Numbered from the stretch's first letter, positions 7,793-14,461 are shown. The stretch: DNA of 14,928 nucleotides from CAZRIE01 sp964600075 (GCA_964600075.1 CAZRIE010000104.1:1-14928); one strand, 5' to 3'. Notes: generated by a model not told the origin, from the letters alone. Program-made: numbers and translations.

Positions 7793-9062
7793 ACGCGTCG
7801 TAGTTACGGGATTGGGGGTATGTGCCCCGAACGGAATCGGTCTGCAAGATTTCACTCAGGCCATGACCGACGGTAAGAGTGGTATCCGTTTTATGCCTCG
7901 GTTGGAAGAACTACGATTCGCTTGCAAAATCGCGGGAGAACCCTTGATAACCGATACGATACTTGATAGTTATTTCACTCCATTACAACGCCGTGGTTTA
8001 AACGCAACGGGAATTATCTATGGCGTAATCGCGGGTACCGATGCTTGGGATGATGCTGGTTTAGCGAAAGCTCCGAAAGAGCATCCGGATTGGGACAGCG
8101 GTATCCTTTTCGGAACGGGCACCTTGGGGGTAGCAAAATTTAGGGAAGCTATTTATCAAATTGACGATAAGAATGTACGTCGATTGGGGAGTACAACGGT
8201 CATACAAACAATGGCCAGTGGCGTTAGTGCTTATTTAGGAGGAATTCTCGGCTGTGGAAATCAGGTGACTACCAACTCTTCGGCCTGTACTACGGGAACT
8301 GAAGGCGTTTTAATGGGCTTTGAGCGTATTGCTTCAGGCCGAGCCGAACGGATGTTGGTGGGCAGTTGTAGTGATAGCGGACCATATGTTTGGGCCGGTT
8401 TTGATGCAATGCGTGTTCTTCCACGAAATTATAACGATACCCCTGAAAAAGCCAGTCGGCCGATGAGTGCCTCGGCAGCGGGATTCGTGCCTGGGAGTGG
8501 GGCAGGGGCCTTGGTTTTGGAATCGCTAGAAAGCGCCCAAAAGCGTAATGCTAAAATTTACGCAGAAGTTTTAGGAGGTGCGGTCAATAGCGGAGGCCAA
8601 CGAGGCGACGGTTCGATGACCGCGCCCAATAGTGAAGCGGTACAACGCTGTATTGTTGAGGCTGTTGAGCATTCAGGAATTCATAAATCCGATATCGATA
8701 CGATAAATGGCCATTTGACCGCAACCACGAAAGACGCCCTCGAAATCGAAAACTGGAGCAAGGCACTTGGAAGAAAAGGAAACGATTTTCCACATATCAA
8801 TTCCTTTAAAGGACTTTTAGGGCATTGTTTGGCCGCTTCCGGAAGTATCGAATGTGTCGGTACCTTGTTGCAATTTGATAAAGAAAAACTTTTTGGGAAC
8901 GTGAATTGTGAAGATATCCATCCTGATATTGAAAATAGAATCGACAAAAATAAAATCCCTCTTAAAACAACGGACTATCGGCCCGAAATAATCGCAAAAG
9001 CCAGTTTTGGTTTTGGTGATGTCAACGCATGTGTTATTTTTGGGCGATTTAACGACGAATGA
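7785..9062 (+). CDS. beta-ketoacyl-ACP synthase, FabF-like
   Basis: Condensing enzyme of 425 residues of the KAS I/II type. The triad is complete: Cys168 in SSACTTGTEG, His310 in INGHLTATTKD and His347 in LLGHCLAASG, with Lys342 before the second His. The first His motif reads NGHLTATTKD instead of the usual NAHGTGTPxxD, marking a divergent clade. The motif order and C-terminal FGFGDVNAC (about 408-416) match FabF. It condenses an acyl primer with malonyl-ACP; with the overlapping dehydratase and downstream ACP it would form an elongation module. It is divergent enough that substrate and chain length should not be assumed to match primary metabolism. Confidence 0.93.
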   Translation: MNRRVVVTGLGVCAPNGIGLQDFTQAMTDGKSGIRFMPRLEELRFACKIAGEPLITDTILDSYFTPLQRRGLNATGIIYGVIAGTDAWDDAGLAKAPKEHPDWDSGILFGTGTLGVAKFREAIYQIDDKNVRRLGSTTVIQTMASGVSAYLGGILGCGNQVTTNSSACTTGTEGVLMGFERIASGRAERMLVGSCSDSGPYVWAGFDAMRVLPRNYNDTPEKASRPMSASAAGFVPGSGAGALVLESLESAQKRNAKIYAEVLGGAVNSGGQRGDGSMTAPNSEAVQRCIVEAVEHSGIHKSDIDTINGHLTATTKDALEIENWSKALGRKGNDFPHINSFKGLLGHCLAASGSIECVGTLLQFDKEKLFGNVNCEDIHPDIENRIDKNKIPLKTTDYRPEIIAKASFGFGDVNACVIFGRFNDE

Positions 9063-9097
9063 TTCAGGAGGCACAATTTTATTTACCAAGCATAAAA

Positions 9098-9121
9098 ATG
9101 TCCAAAAAATCTCCCTTTTGA
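9098..9121 (+). other. possible 7-codon mini-ORF between ketosynthase and ACP
   Basis: ATG at 9098 reads MSKKSPF and stops at 9119-9121. The start context CATAAAAATGT (9091-9101) recurs as an 11-bp direct repeat at 9158-9168, just before the ACP start codon at 9179. It could be a leader peptide or chance; conservation is unknown. Confidence 0.15.
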
Positions 9122-9178
9122 TTAGAATAGAGAGGCTTTCGGTATTTTAGTATCGCTCATAAAAATGTAAAATTACAA

Positions 9179-9433
9179 ATGACCCAGGACGAACGCTATA
9201 AAAGACTAAAGGATATCATAAAAATTTATCTTCCTGAAGATGTTTCTTTTGATGATATCACGGTCGAAAGTCACTTCATCAATGAATTGAATATCAATTC
9301 TGCCAATTTGGTCGATATCATTCTTGACGTAGAAGATGAGTTCGACATTATGCTCGAAAATGAAGACATGGAAAAAATGCAGACCGTTCAGGATGCCCTG
9401 CTGATTATCGACAACAAACTTTCGGAAAAATAA
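9179..9433 (+). CDS. acyl carrier protein
   Basis: Acidic protein of 84 residues with the four-helix carrier-protein pattern. The phosphopantetheine site is Ser41 in ELNINSANLVDIILDVEDEFDI, where most carrier proteins have D-S-L: here Asp is replaced by Asn and Leu by Ala. The helix that follows keeps the acidic recognition face (Asp46, Asp50, Glu52, Asp53). It starts 116 bp after the ketosynthase and is followed 4 bp later by the membrane protein. It is the likely carrier for the dedicated elongation module and needs an AcpS- or Sfp-type transferase encoded elsewhere. Confidence 0.88.
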   Translation: MTQDERYKRLKDIIKIYLPEDVSFDDITVESHFINELNINSANLVDIILDVEDEFDIMLENEDMEKMQTVQDALLIIDNKLSEK

Positions 9434-9437
9434 GGCA

Positions 9438-9866
9438 ATGAAGCAAGTACTCGACTGGGCCAAGACCAAATTGCAGGTCGATAGAAGGTTAATCCTGATA
9501 TATTGTCTGGTTTATTTTATATGGGGCCTTGGTATGAATTGGTTCGGCACGGTAGCTGAAATCGCTAAATTTACCTATTGGGGGCAAGTCTTCACCTGTT
9601 ACATTCTTTATATGGTGCCCATTTCGCTATTACTACGAAATCTTCCCTTTCATACGCAGTATGCCTATGGGCTTATCGCCATGGGGTTTCTTGAATTCGG
9701 TGGCTATTATTTTGAAACTTCGTATGCCTACCCAAATAATCTCGTTGAACAATTGTTCGGTATCCGGAATTTTGCATTGGGAATGGCACTCTTTTTCGCC
9801 CTTTACTTTCCATTAGGCAACTGGGCCGTTGGCAAGATTTACAAAGATATAATTAAAGGAAATTAA
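9438..9866 (+). CDS. four-helix integral membrane protein of unknown function
   Basis: I do not recognise this 142-residue protein. Four hydrophobic segments are visible at about 18-36, 48-67, 76-92 and 110-130, with many Trp, Tyr and Phe residues. The N-terminus is basic and amphipathic (MKQVLDWAKTKLQVDRR) and the C-terminus basic (KIYKDIIKGN). It starts 4 bp after the ACP stop, so the two are probably coupled. By context it may bring the carrier protein or lipophilic product to the membrane. No acyltransferase or transporter motif is seen. It is the last plus-strand gene of the locus and ends 20 bp from the convergent TerC gene. Confidence 0.8.
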   Translation: MKQVLDWAKTKLQVDRRLILIYCLVYFIWGLGMNWFGTVAEIAKFTYWGQVFTCYILYMVPISLLLRNLPFHTQYAYGLIAMGFLEFGGYYFETSYAYPNNLVEQLFGIRNFALGMALFFALYFPLGNWAVGKIYKDIIKGN

Positions 9867-9886
9867 TTTTTGGCATTCTTGTCCGC

Positions 9887-10837
9887 TTACCCCATTTTCT
9901 CCCCTTCTTCAGGAATCAATAAAGAGGCGACGATACCGGCAACCAAGGCAACTGAAATTACGGTCAATGAGACCCATTCCGGAAGTTCTACTTGGTGTGA
10001 GAACAACATTTTCAAGCCCACAAAGGCCAAAATAACGACCAAGCTATAATTGATAAAGCGGAATTTCTGAAGCATTCTTGAAATCAAAAAATACATGGAT
10101 CGCAGGCCTAAAATGGCCATGATATTAGAACTAAAGACAATAAACGGGTCTGCGGTAATGGCAAGTATCGCGGGAATACTGTCTAAAGCGAACAGTACAT
10201 CGGTCAGTTCTATGATGATCAAGGCAACGAAAAGGGGAGTGGCCGCAAGAACCCCCATACGTTTTACGAAAAAGTTGTGCCCGTGTATGGTACTCGTTAT
10301 CGGAAAGCCCTTTTTGATCTGCCGAAAGACCCATGAATTTTTCGGATCGAATTCGCTATTGTCGGACTTCAACATTTTAAATGCGGTGTACAGCAAGAAA
10401 ACCCCGAAAACATAAATAATCCATTCAAATTTAGTAATTAGGGCCACTCCAAAGACAATCATTAGCCCCCGGAAAACTATTGCTCCGAGAATACCCCAAA
10501 ACAAAACCCGGTGCTGGTACAAAGGCGGAATCTTGAACGCAGAAAAAATTACGGCAATGACAAATACATTGTCGATACTCAGCGAAAGTTCAATCAGATA
10601 ACCGGTAATGTATTTGAGTACGGCGTTGTTCGGCGTTAGCCCCGTCGAGTTGTCGACCAGGCCGCTGGAAAAAAGCCAGTAGATTACGCCACTGAAACCG
10701 AGGGCTACGGAAACCCAGAGCGCGGTCCAGAGGCCAGCCTCCTTACTTTTTATAACATGTTCATGTTTGTGGAAAACGCCAAGGTCCAAAGCCAAAAAAA
10801 CAAAGACCAAAGCGATAAAAAGAATCCATACCAACAT
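9887..10837 (-). CDS. TerC/Alx-family integral membrane protein
   Basis: Inner-membrane protein of 316 residues with about seven to nine hydrophobic segments. Two conserved acidic motifs identify the family: ELSLSIDNVFVIAVI (83-97, Asp89) and ELTDVLFALDSIPAI (210-224, Asp213 and Asp219). The family includes TerC (tellurite resistance) and Alx, which relatives use for Mn2+ export or homeostasis and loading of exported metalloproteins. The length and motif order fit the Alx-like branch better than short TerC proteins. The metal specificity is an inference. It has its own -7 box (10860-10867) and a palindrome in its leader, with no sign of the yybP-ykoY riboswitch noticed. Confidence 0.92.
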   Translation of the reverse strand: MLVWILFIALVFVFLALDLGVFHKHEHVIKSKEAGLWTALWVSVALGFSGVIYWLFSSGLVDNSTGLTPNNAVLKYITGYLIELSLSIDNVFVIAVIFSAFKIPPLYQHRVLFWGILGAIVFRGLMIVFGVALITKFEWIIYVFGVFLLYTAFKMLKSDNSEFDPKNSWVFRQIKKGFPITSTIHGHNFFVKRMGVLAATPLFVALIIIELTDVLFALDSIPAILAITADPFIVFSSNIMAILGLRSMYFLISRMLQKFRFINYSLVVILAFVGLKMLFSHQVELPEWVSLTVISVALVAGIVASLLIPEEGEKMG

Positions 10838-10842
10838 AGTTA

Positions 10843-10856
10843 CTTAAAATTTTAAG
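10843..10856. repeat. perfect 14-bp palindrome in the leader of the TerC-like gene
   Basis: CTTAAAATTTTAAG lies 5 bp before the start codon (10837, minus strand) and downstream of the -7 box. It could be a regulator site or a weak hairpin over the ribosome-binding region. The sequence is AT-only in its core, so chance is possible. Confidence 0.6.
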
Positions 10857-10859
10857 CCG

Positions 10860-10867
10860 CAAAGTTA
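10860..10867 (-). promoter_or_regulatory. Bacteroidota -7 box for the TerC-like gene
   Basis: On the minus strand the sequence reads TAACTTTG, a perfect TAnnTTTG -7 element, ending 22 bp before the start codon. No convincing -33 TTG is at 19-20 bp (a TTC is there instead). Confidence 0.6.
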
Positions 10868-10975
10868 ATAAATTTTAAGGTTTTTCTGAAGGCTTTTTAA
10901 TAGGGTATAACTCCAAGTAAACACCGCCTTATAGGGTAGTAGTTGTAAAAAAGTGCTTAATCAGTAGACTAACGA

Positions 10976-11491
10976 TTATGATTTCAGGGAAAGCACGAAT
11001 TTTACCTGGACCTCATTGTCTTCGCGATCGCTTTTGATCTCGATTCCAAAGTCTGAAGAAAATAGGGTAGTGGCACCTATTAATTGATTCTCCTTCCGCT
11101 TAAAATCTATGGTAAGGGCCTTACTTGTGGCTTTAATAGTTAGTTTACCTTTTACGCTGTACCCAACATTACTTTTACTGACTTCGGTACTTTCGAAGGT
11201 CATTTTTGGATGGGCGTCCGCGTCGAAATATTTACTGCCTTTTAGGTGCCAATCACGAATAAAATTTCCTGTTTTTAGGGTTTCCAAAGCCACGGAGCCC
11301 TTAAATTTGGAATCCGCCAATGCATTTAAATTGATAGTGGAAGACGATTCAAAGCCGGAAATAGTTCCTTTAACTTTTTTTGAAACGAAAGTAAAACTGA
11401 TTTCGGCAGATGAAATGGTAGCTGTTTGTTGAGCGATTAGCCCAAATGCACAATTCAAGAAAACGAAAAAGAGGAGTAATTTTTGCTTCAT
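10976..11491 (-). CDS. YceI-family secreted protein
   Basis: Periplasmic protein of 171 residues with a signal peptide (MKQKLLLFFVFLNCAFGLIAQ). The mature part is the YceI lipocalin-like beta-barrel: opening ISFTFVSKKVKGTISGF, middle WHLKGSKYFDADAHPKMTF and C-terminal strand VQVKFVLSLKS. YceI relatives bind polyisoprenoids or similar lipids in a hydrophobic pocket. The start at 11491 is chosen because it gives a clean signal peptide and sits 24 bp after a -7 box; the open frame extends 20 codons further upstream over that promoter. It is a single gene, divergent from the next. The ligand is unknown. Confidence 0.9.
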   Translation of the reverse strand: MKQKLLLFFVFLNCAFGLIAQQTATISSAEISFTFVSKKVKGTISGFESSSTINLNALADSKFKGSVALETLKTGNFIRDWHLKGSKYFDADAHPKMTFESTEVSKSNVGYSVKGKLTIKATSKALTIDFKRKENQLIGATTLFSSDFGIEIKSDREDNEVQVKFVLSLKS

Positions 11492-11515
11492 GGCGTCAAA
11501 AATAACATAGTTTTT

Positions 11516-11523
11516 CAAAGTTA
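11516..11523 (-). promoter_or_regulatory. Bacteroidota -7 box for the YceI-family gene
   Basis: The minus strand reads TAACTTTG, a perfect TAnnTTTG element 24 bp before the chosen start codon (11491). The identical box is found upstream of the TerC-like gene. The nearest upstream TTG is about 25 bp away, longer than the usual 17-23 bp. Confidence 0.6.
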
Positions 11524-11606
11524 AACCATTTCGTCTAATCACATATTTCAAAACAGTCTCTTAATCGAATTGATCTGCAGTTTAACAAGTTTCCATATAT
11601 CGTCGA

Positions 11607-11637
11607 TTGCTATATTTTTTACAAATACGTACCTTCG
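11607..11637 (+). promoter_or_regulatory. promoter for the small secreted protein
   Basis: TTG (11607-11609), a 20-bp spacer and TACCTTCG (11630-11637) fit the Bacteroidota -33 TTG / -7 TAnnTTTG pattern with one mismatch. The predicted transcript would start about 20 bp before ATG 11663, supporting that start. Confidence 0.55.
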
Positions 11638-11662
11638 CTATAGACTATATGAAAGCCCCCTC

Positions 11663-12007
11663 ATGAAGAAGTTTATTTTTAAGACAATGTGCCTTGTTTT
11701 GATGGGTATATCTTGTGCGGCTATTGCCCAAGCAGAAACCAGAAATTCTGAAAAACCGGAAGCGGAAGTCACCAAGTACACGGTAATGGAACGTTTTGAG
11801 CCCCAATTGGTGCTCAGTGCCGAAGAACGACTGCAACTAAAAGATGAGTATGTGGTTGAAATCAAGCGACGGCGTGAAATTTTAGATACCCTGGATATTT
11901 CGGAACGAAGAAGGGAAAAATTGATACGCGATCTCTTAAAACATCCGTACTCTCCAAGATTGTCCCGCACTTTGGCCAAGATCGAATTTGAAGACGAAAA
12001 CGAATAA
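11663..12007 (+). CDS. small secreted protein of unknown function
   Basis: I do not recognise a family for this 114-residue protein. The start at ATG 11663 gives a clear signal peptide (MKKFIFKTMCLVLMGISCAAIAQA); the frame extends upstream to 11570 but that would cross the promoter. The mature region is highly charged. It has a Glu/Lys/Arg-rich helical stretch (LSAEERLQLKDEYVVEIKRRRE) followed by a second helix and an acidic tail (EFEDENE). No cysteine is seen in the mature part. It is probably a small periplasmic helical protein. It is a single gene with its own promoter and terminator. Confidence 0.7.
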   Translation: MKKFIFKTMCLVLMGISCAAIAQAETRNSEKPEAEVTKYTVMERFEPQLVLSAEERLQLKDEYVVEIKRRREILDTLDISERRREKLIRDLLKHPYSPRLSRTLAKIEFEDENE

Positions 12008-12024
12008 CTAAATGCGACCAAAGA

Positions 12025-12055
12025 AAAGCCACCGCATCATATCGGTGGCTTTTTT
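12025..12055. terminator. bidirectional intrinsic terminator
   Basis: Stem arms GCCACCG (12029-12035) and CGGTGGC (12044-12050) have an 8-nt loop, preceded by AAAA and followed by TTTTT, so it can end transcription from either strand. It lies 17 bp after the secreted protein and overlaps the 3' end of the small minus-strand ORF. Confidence 0.85.
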
Positions 12056-12267
12056 ATTTTAGACCTTTTAGGTTTCTGACAAAAGGTTCGCCATCTCGTT
12101 TGTTCATGAAATACTAGGGGATGGCCTATATTTTTCTTTTCCAAGCCTGCGGAATCTAAGCCAAGAAATTGAAGTATTTCAAAACGGCTTAGGCCCGCAT
12201 AAAATTCTTTATCAAGGTTTACTAAAACCGTATCGCCCAAGATGGTTTCTAGAGTGTCAATGGGCAT
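12037..12267 (-). CDS. small hypothetical protein, doubtful
   Basis: Open frame of 76 residues with codon use similar to neighbouring genes. I recognise no family. The N-terminal 45 residues look like a normal soluble protein (MPIDTLETILGDTVLVNLDK, then a leucine-rich helix). The last dozen residues (KRSKIKKPPI) are encoded by the flank and loop side of the terminator, so the natural C-terminus may have been lost or the gene may be a remnant. It lies downstream of the hibernation-factor gene on the same strand with a 106-bp gap. It could be a real small protein or a degenerating gene. Confidence 0.4.
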   Translation of the reverse strand: MPIDTLETILGDTVLVNLDKEFYAGLSRFEILQFLGLDSAGLEKKNIGHPLVFHEQTRWRTFCQKPKRSKIKKPPI

Positions 12268-12298
12268 AATTTTTCATCGACCCCTTTAGTGCATACCT

Positions 12299-12344
12299 AA
12301 CACTAATTTTCCTAAAAGAAAATCGGAACTATACTATTAGTGTT
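12299..12344. repeat. spaced 9-bp inverted repeat between two minus-strand genes
   Basis: AACACTAAT (12299-12307) and ATTAGTGTT (12336-12344) are perfect inverted repeats 28 bp apart. The interval also contains TTTTC/GAAAA. It lies between the end of the hibernation-factor gene and the start of the small ORF and could be a weak terminator or regulator site. Confidence 0.55.
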
Positions 12345-12373
12345 AAAAGGTTATCGTTAGTAAATTAATGTTA

Positions 12374-12676
12374 TTAGTAGGGTTTTAGCTTTTCTTTCCG
12401 TTTTTTCAATTGTCGATCCAAATCATTTATAGACTCTTTTATAGAAGCCTCATAGTTTTTATGACTTGCTTCAGCGAAAAGTCTGGGACCAGGTAAACTT
12501 AAACGAATGTTACAGATTTTTCCGGTTTCAGGTGAACTGGTGTTTTCCGTCTTGAAGAACACATCAGCCCTGATAATAGAATCATATTTCTCAAATAACT
12601 TGTTTAGCTTTTCTTTGACCAGTATTTCTAAACGACTACTGGCATTTACGTTATCGTACTCAAAATTTATATCCAT
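12374..12676 (-). CDS. hpf: ribosome hibernation-promoting factor, short HPF/RaiA family
   Basis: Protein of 100 residues with the HPF/YfiA fold, which binds the 30S A/P-site region and silences ribosomes in stationary phase or starvation. Visible family features are the opening strand MDINFEYDNVNAS, the helix LEILVKEKLNKLFEKYD, the central IRADVFFK strand, NIRLSLPGPRLFAEAS and the C-terminal helix YEASIKESINDLDRQLKKRKEKLK. The length corresponds to the short form without the C-terminal dimerisation domain. A TATCTTTA (12681-12688, minus strand), close to a -7 box, lies very near the start codon, which would give a short or absent leader. Confidence 0.9.
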   Translation of the reverse strand: MDINFEYDNVNASSRLEILVKEKLNKLFEKYDSIIRADVFFKTENTSSPETGKICNIRLSLPGPRLFAEASHKNYEASIKESINDLDRQLKKRKEKLKPY

Positions 12677-12874
12677 AGTCTAAAGATAAATACGGGAATA
12701 TTAAAACTAGTATTTAAAGGCAATTTTTTTTGCCACAAGTAGTTTAATACATAGTCAGTGTAATGTTAAAGTCTAATTATCTTACTGTTAAGATAAAAGT
12801 TGCATTCATTTTTTTTGTAATTTAGAGTAACCTGCTAAGCTCATCACCCTAAAACAACCCTAAATCAATGTTCC

Positions 12875-13213
12875 ATGGAAACAACTCAAAACCTATTGAC
12901 CCCGACAAGGGAATCTGACAAAAATGCCCTAGTTCTTCGCTTAGAGCGTAACGAAAAAGATCTGATCCAACTTCGCACAACCTTAAATTCGTACCGCTGC
13001 GAACCGAGAACCTATAGTTTCTTCGAGCGTATCGAGACTTTAAAAAGCGGTATGGACAGCTTAAGTGAAACCAATCGGGAAATCATTAGTGCATTACGCG
13101 AGCACAAAAAAACCGTTGATGATTATGTCGAACGGTCGAAAAAACAATTTTTGGAGTTTCAACGACTGCATGACGGGGTTGAAGAGTATCTTACCAATTG
13201 CTTGAGCGGTTAG
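12875..13213 (+). CDS. coiled-coil protein of unknown function
   Basis: I do not recognise this 112-residue protein. It has no signal peptide or membrane segment. Residues about 20-105 are rich in Leu, Glu, Lys and Arg in helix-forming order (LRLERNEKDLIQLRTTL, then ERIETLKSGMDSLSETNREI and YVERSKKQFLEFQRLHDGVEEYL), suggesting an antiparallel or dimeric coiled coil. Two cysteines are at about 37 and 109. It stands alone between divergent and convergent minus-strand genes. A role as a small scaffold or regulator is only a guess. Confidence 0.7.
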   Translation: METTQNLLTPTRESDKNALVLRLERNEKDLIQLRTTLNSYRCEPRTYSFFERIETLKSGMDSLSETNREIISALREHKKTVDDYVERSKKQFLEFQRLHDGVEEYLTNCLSG

Positions 13214-13286
13214 CCGCAGCGGTAGTATTGATTTGTAAAACTTTCAATTCGAAAACCCGAATAATATTTCGTGAGTACACTTCTAT

Positions 13287-13748
13287 TTATTCATTAACAC
13301 CTATGTTTGCTACCGAGACAATCGTTTCTAAATCTTCTGGGCTTTCATGAATGCTAATATGGCCATCCAGTTCAAGTAACCCATCAAAATTGATACTTTG
13401 GCCATCATCTAACTTTGAAACCACCGTTTCACTAACAGAACATGTACATTCTTTAAGGGTAATAGCAATGGCCCCTCCTTCGGAAGCAGTATTGTATCTG
13501 ATAAAGGCAGGATGTTCCGTTGTGTTGGAACCTTCTAATTGTATGAGTACCGTTGTTTTACCATCAATGTCTTCGGTGAAAGTAGCGGTACCGGTAATAC
13601 TAGAACCAGTCATGGCTTGAAGTTGGTAAACTTTACTTTGTAAGATACCATCATCAATATCTTCAGTATCATTATCTTTTTTACACCCCCCTAGAACAAG
13701 CACAACAGCAAGTAATAGGAGAAGAGAGGAGCTTTTCTTCATTTTCAT
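13287..13748 (-). CDS. hypothetical lipoprotein
   Basis: Predicted lipoprotein of 153 residues, no recognised family. The signal peptide MKMKKSSSLLLLLAVVLVLGGC ends in the lipobox LGGC (Cys22); ATG 13742 is an alternative start. The acidic residues soon after Cys (KKDNDTEDIDDG) resemble the surface-export signal of some Bacteroidota lipoproteins, so surface exposure is possible. The mature domain is beta-rich, with repeated hydrophobic/threonine strands and two cysteines in ECTCSV. HIS-rich stretches near the end (DGHISIHESP) could bind metal, but this is weak. It resembles CHRD-like small domains in style, though no motif proves it. Confidence 0.75.
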   Translation of the reverse strand: MKMKKSSSLLLLLAVVLVLGGCKKDNDTEDIDDGILQSKVYQLQAMTGSSITGTATFTEDIDGKTTVLIQLEGSNTTEHPAFIRYNTASEGGAIAITLKECTCSVSETVVSKLDDGQSINFDGLLELDGHISIHESPEDLETIVSVANIGVNE

Positions 13749-14161
13749 AATTTGTTTTGACTAGGAATATAGTGTTCTTTCGCTGTGAAACATTAAACAT
13801 GTAGATGGCGAATTTACAAAATATTTATTTTTAAATGGAACACTGTTGAATACTATTAATTAAAAACTTGTTCTTTTTCTTCAGCAGTACTCTAGAAACG
13901 ATAAAGTATTGATAGCTAGAACATAAGCGAAATACAAAGACTAAGATTGATAAGGGAATTATTTAAGGCTATACATTCTAAGAAGATTAAAACGCATTTC
14001 AAACATACACCAAAATTCATAAGAGAGAGGACTAAGCAACAATTCGCTTCTTTCTGTTAAAAAATATTCTATTTGACATAATATAAATTATGTTTCAAAA
14101 AAGAAACATAATACGTCATTATGCCAAATAGCGATAAGTTATAAGAATTCTAAGCAATTTC
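13749..14161. other. gene-free AT-rich stretch
   Basis: Over 400 bp between the lipoprotein promoter region and the ParE-like toxin. No credible ORF or RNA gene was seen. The left part should hold the lipoprotein promoter, but no clear -7 box is visible. The right end holds the nested inverted repeat at 14072-14128. The rest shows no structure I can support. Confidence 0.6.
14072..14128. repeat. nested inverted repeat downstream of the toxin gene
   Basis: Inner arms ATTATGTTTC (14087-14096) and GAAACATAAT (14103-14112) are perfect, with a 6-A loop. Outer arms TTTGACATAAT (14072-14082) and ATTATGCCAAA (14118-14128) match with one mismatch. Each half is also a small palindrome of CATAAT/ATTATG. 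It lies 34 bp after the toxin stop and may serve as its terminator or be a mini-element. Confidence 0.8.
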
Positions 14162-14461
14162 CTAGACTATACTCAGATTGCTCAGATAATCCATACGTTG
14201 GCTTAATACACGAAGAATAAATAATCCATTAGCTGTTTGAAGATAAAATATGGTGTGAGATTCGTAGGTGAATCTTTTTAGATTTTCAATAAATTCTGAT
14301 GCATCTCTTCCTAAGTTTGGATTTTCACCAAGCACTTGAAAAACACCGTGCATTCCTAAGAAATACTTTTGTGCCTGGGGTAGTCCAAATTTGTATACCC
14401 CAAATTCGTATAGCTCTGCTAAATCAATTTCGGCTTTTCTGGAGAGTTTATAGACGTCCAT
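14162..14461 (-). CDS. parE: ParE-family toxin of a type II toxin-antitoxin pair
   Basis: Protein of 99 residues of the ParE/RelE toxin fold. Family signs are the opening VYKLSRKAEIDLAELYEFG, the region GMHGVFQVLGENPNLGRD and the C-terminal strand motif GLFILRVLSQRMDY, where the Arg-x-L-x-x-R-M-D pattern is typical. ParE members usually poison DNA gyrase; RelE-like members cleave mRNA. The start at 14461 gives a normal-length toxin overlapping the antitoxin by 14 bp; a longer frame to 14542 would add residues no family member needs. It is partnered and co-regulated with the upstream antitoxin. Confidence 0.88.
   Translation of the reverse strand: MDVYKLSRKAEIDLAELYEFGVYKFGLPQAQKYFLGMHGVFQVLGENPNLGRDASEFIENLKRFTYESHTIFYLQTANGLFILRVLSQRMDYLSNLSIV

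Noticed and set aside
8584..8947. Minus-strand open frames inside the ketosynthase gene
   Set aside because: Shadows of a well-supported gene with intact catalytic motifs.
11492..11551. 20-codon N-terminal extension of the YceI-family protein
   Set aside because: It precedes a clean signal peptide and covers the likely -7 box at 11516-11523.
12719..12734. GGCAA/TTGCC hairpin upstream of the hibernation-factor gene
   Set aside because: Only five-base arms around a T run; not convincing as a terminator or regulatory RNA.
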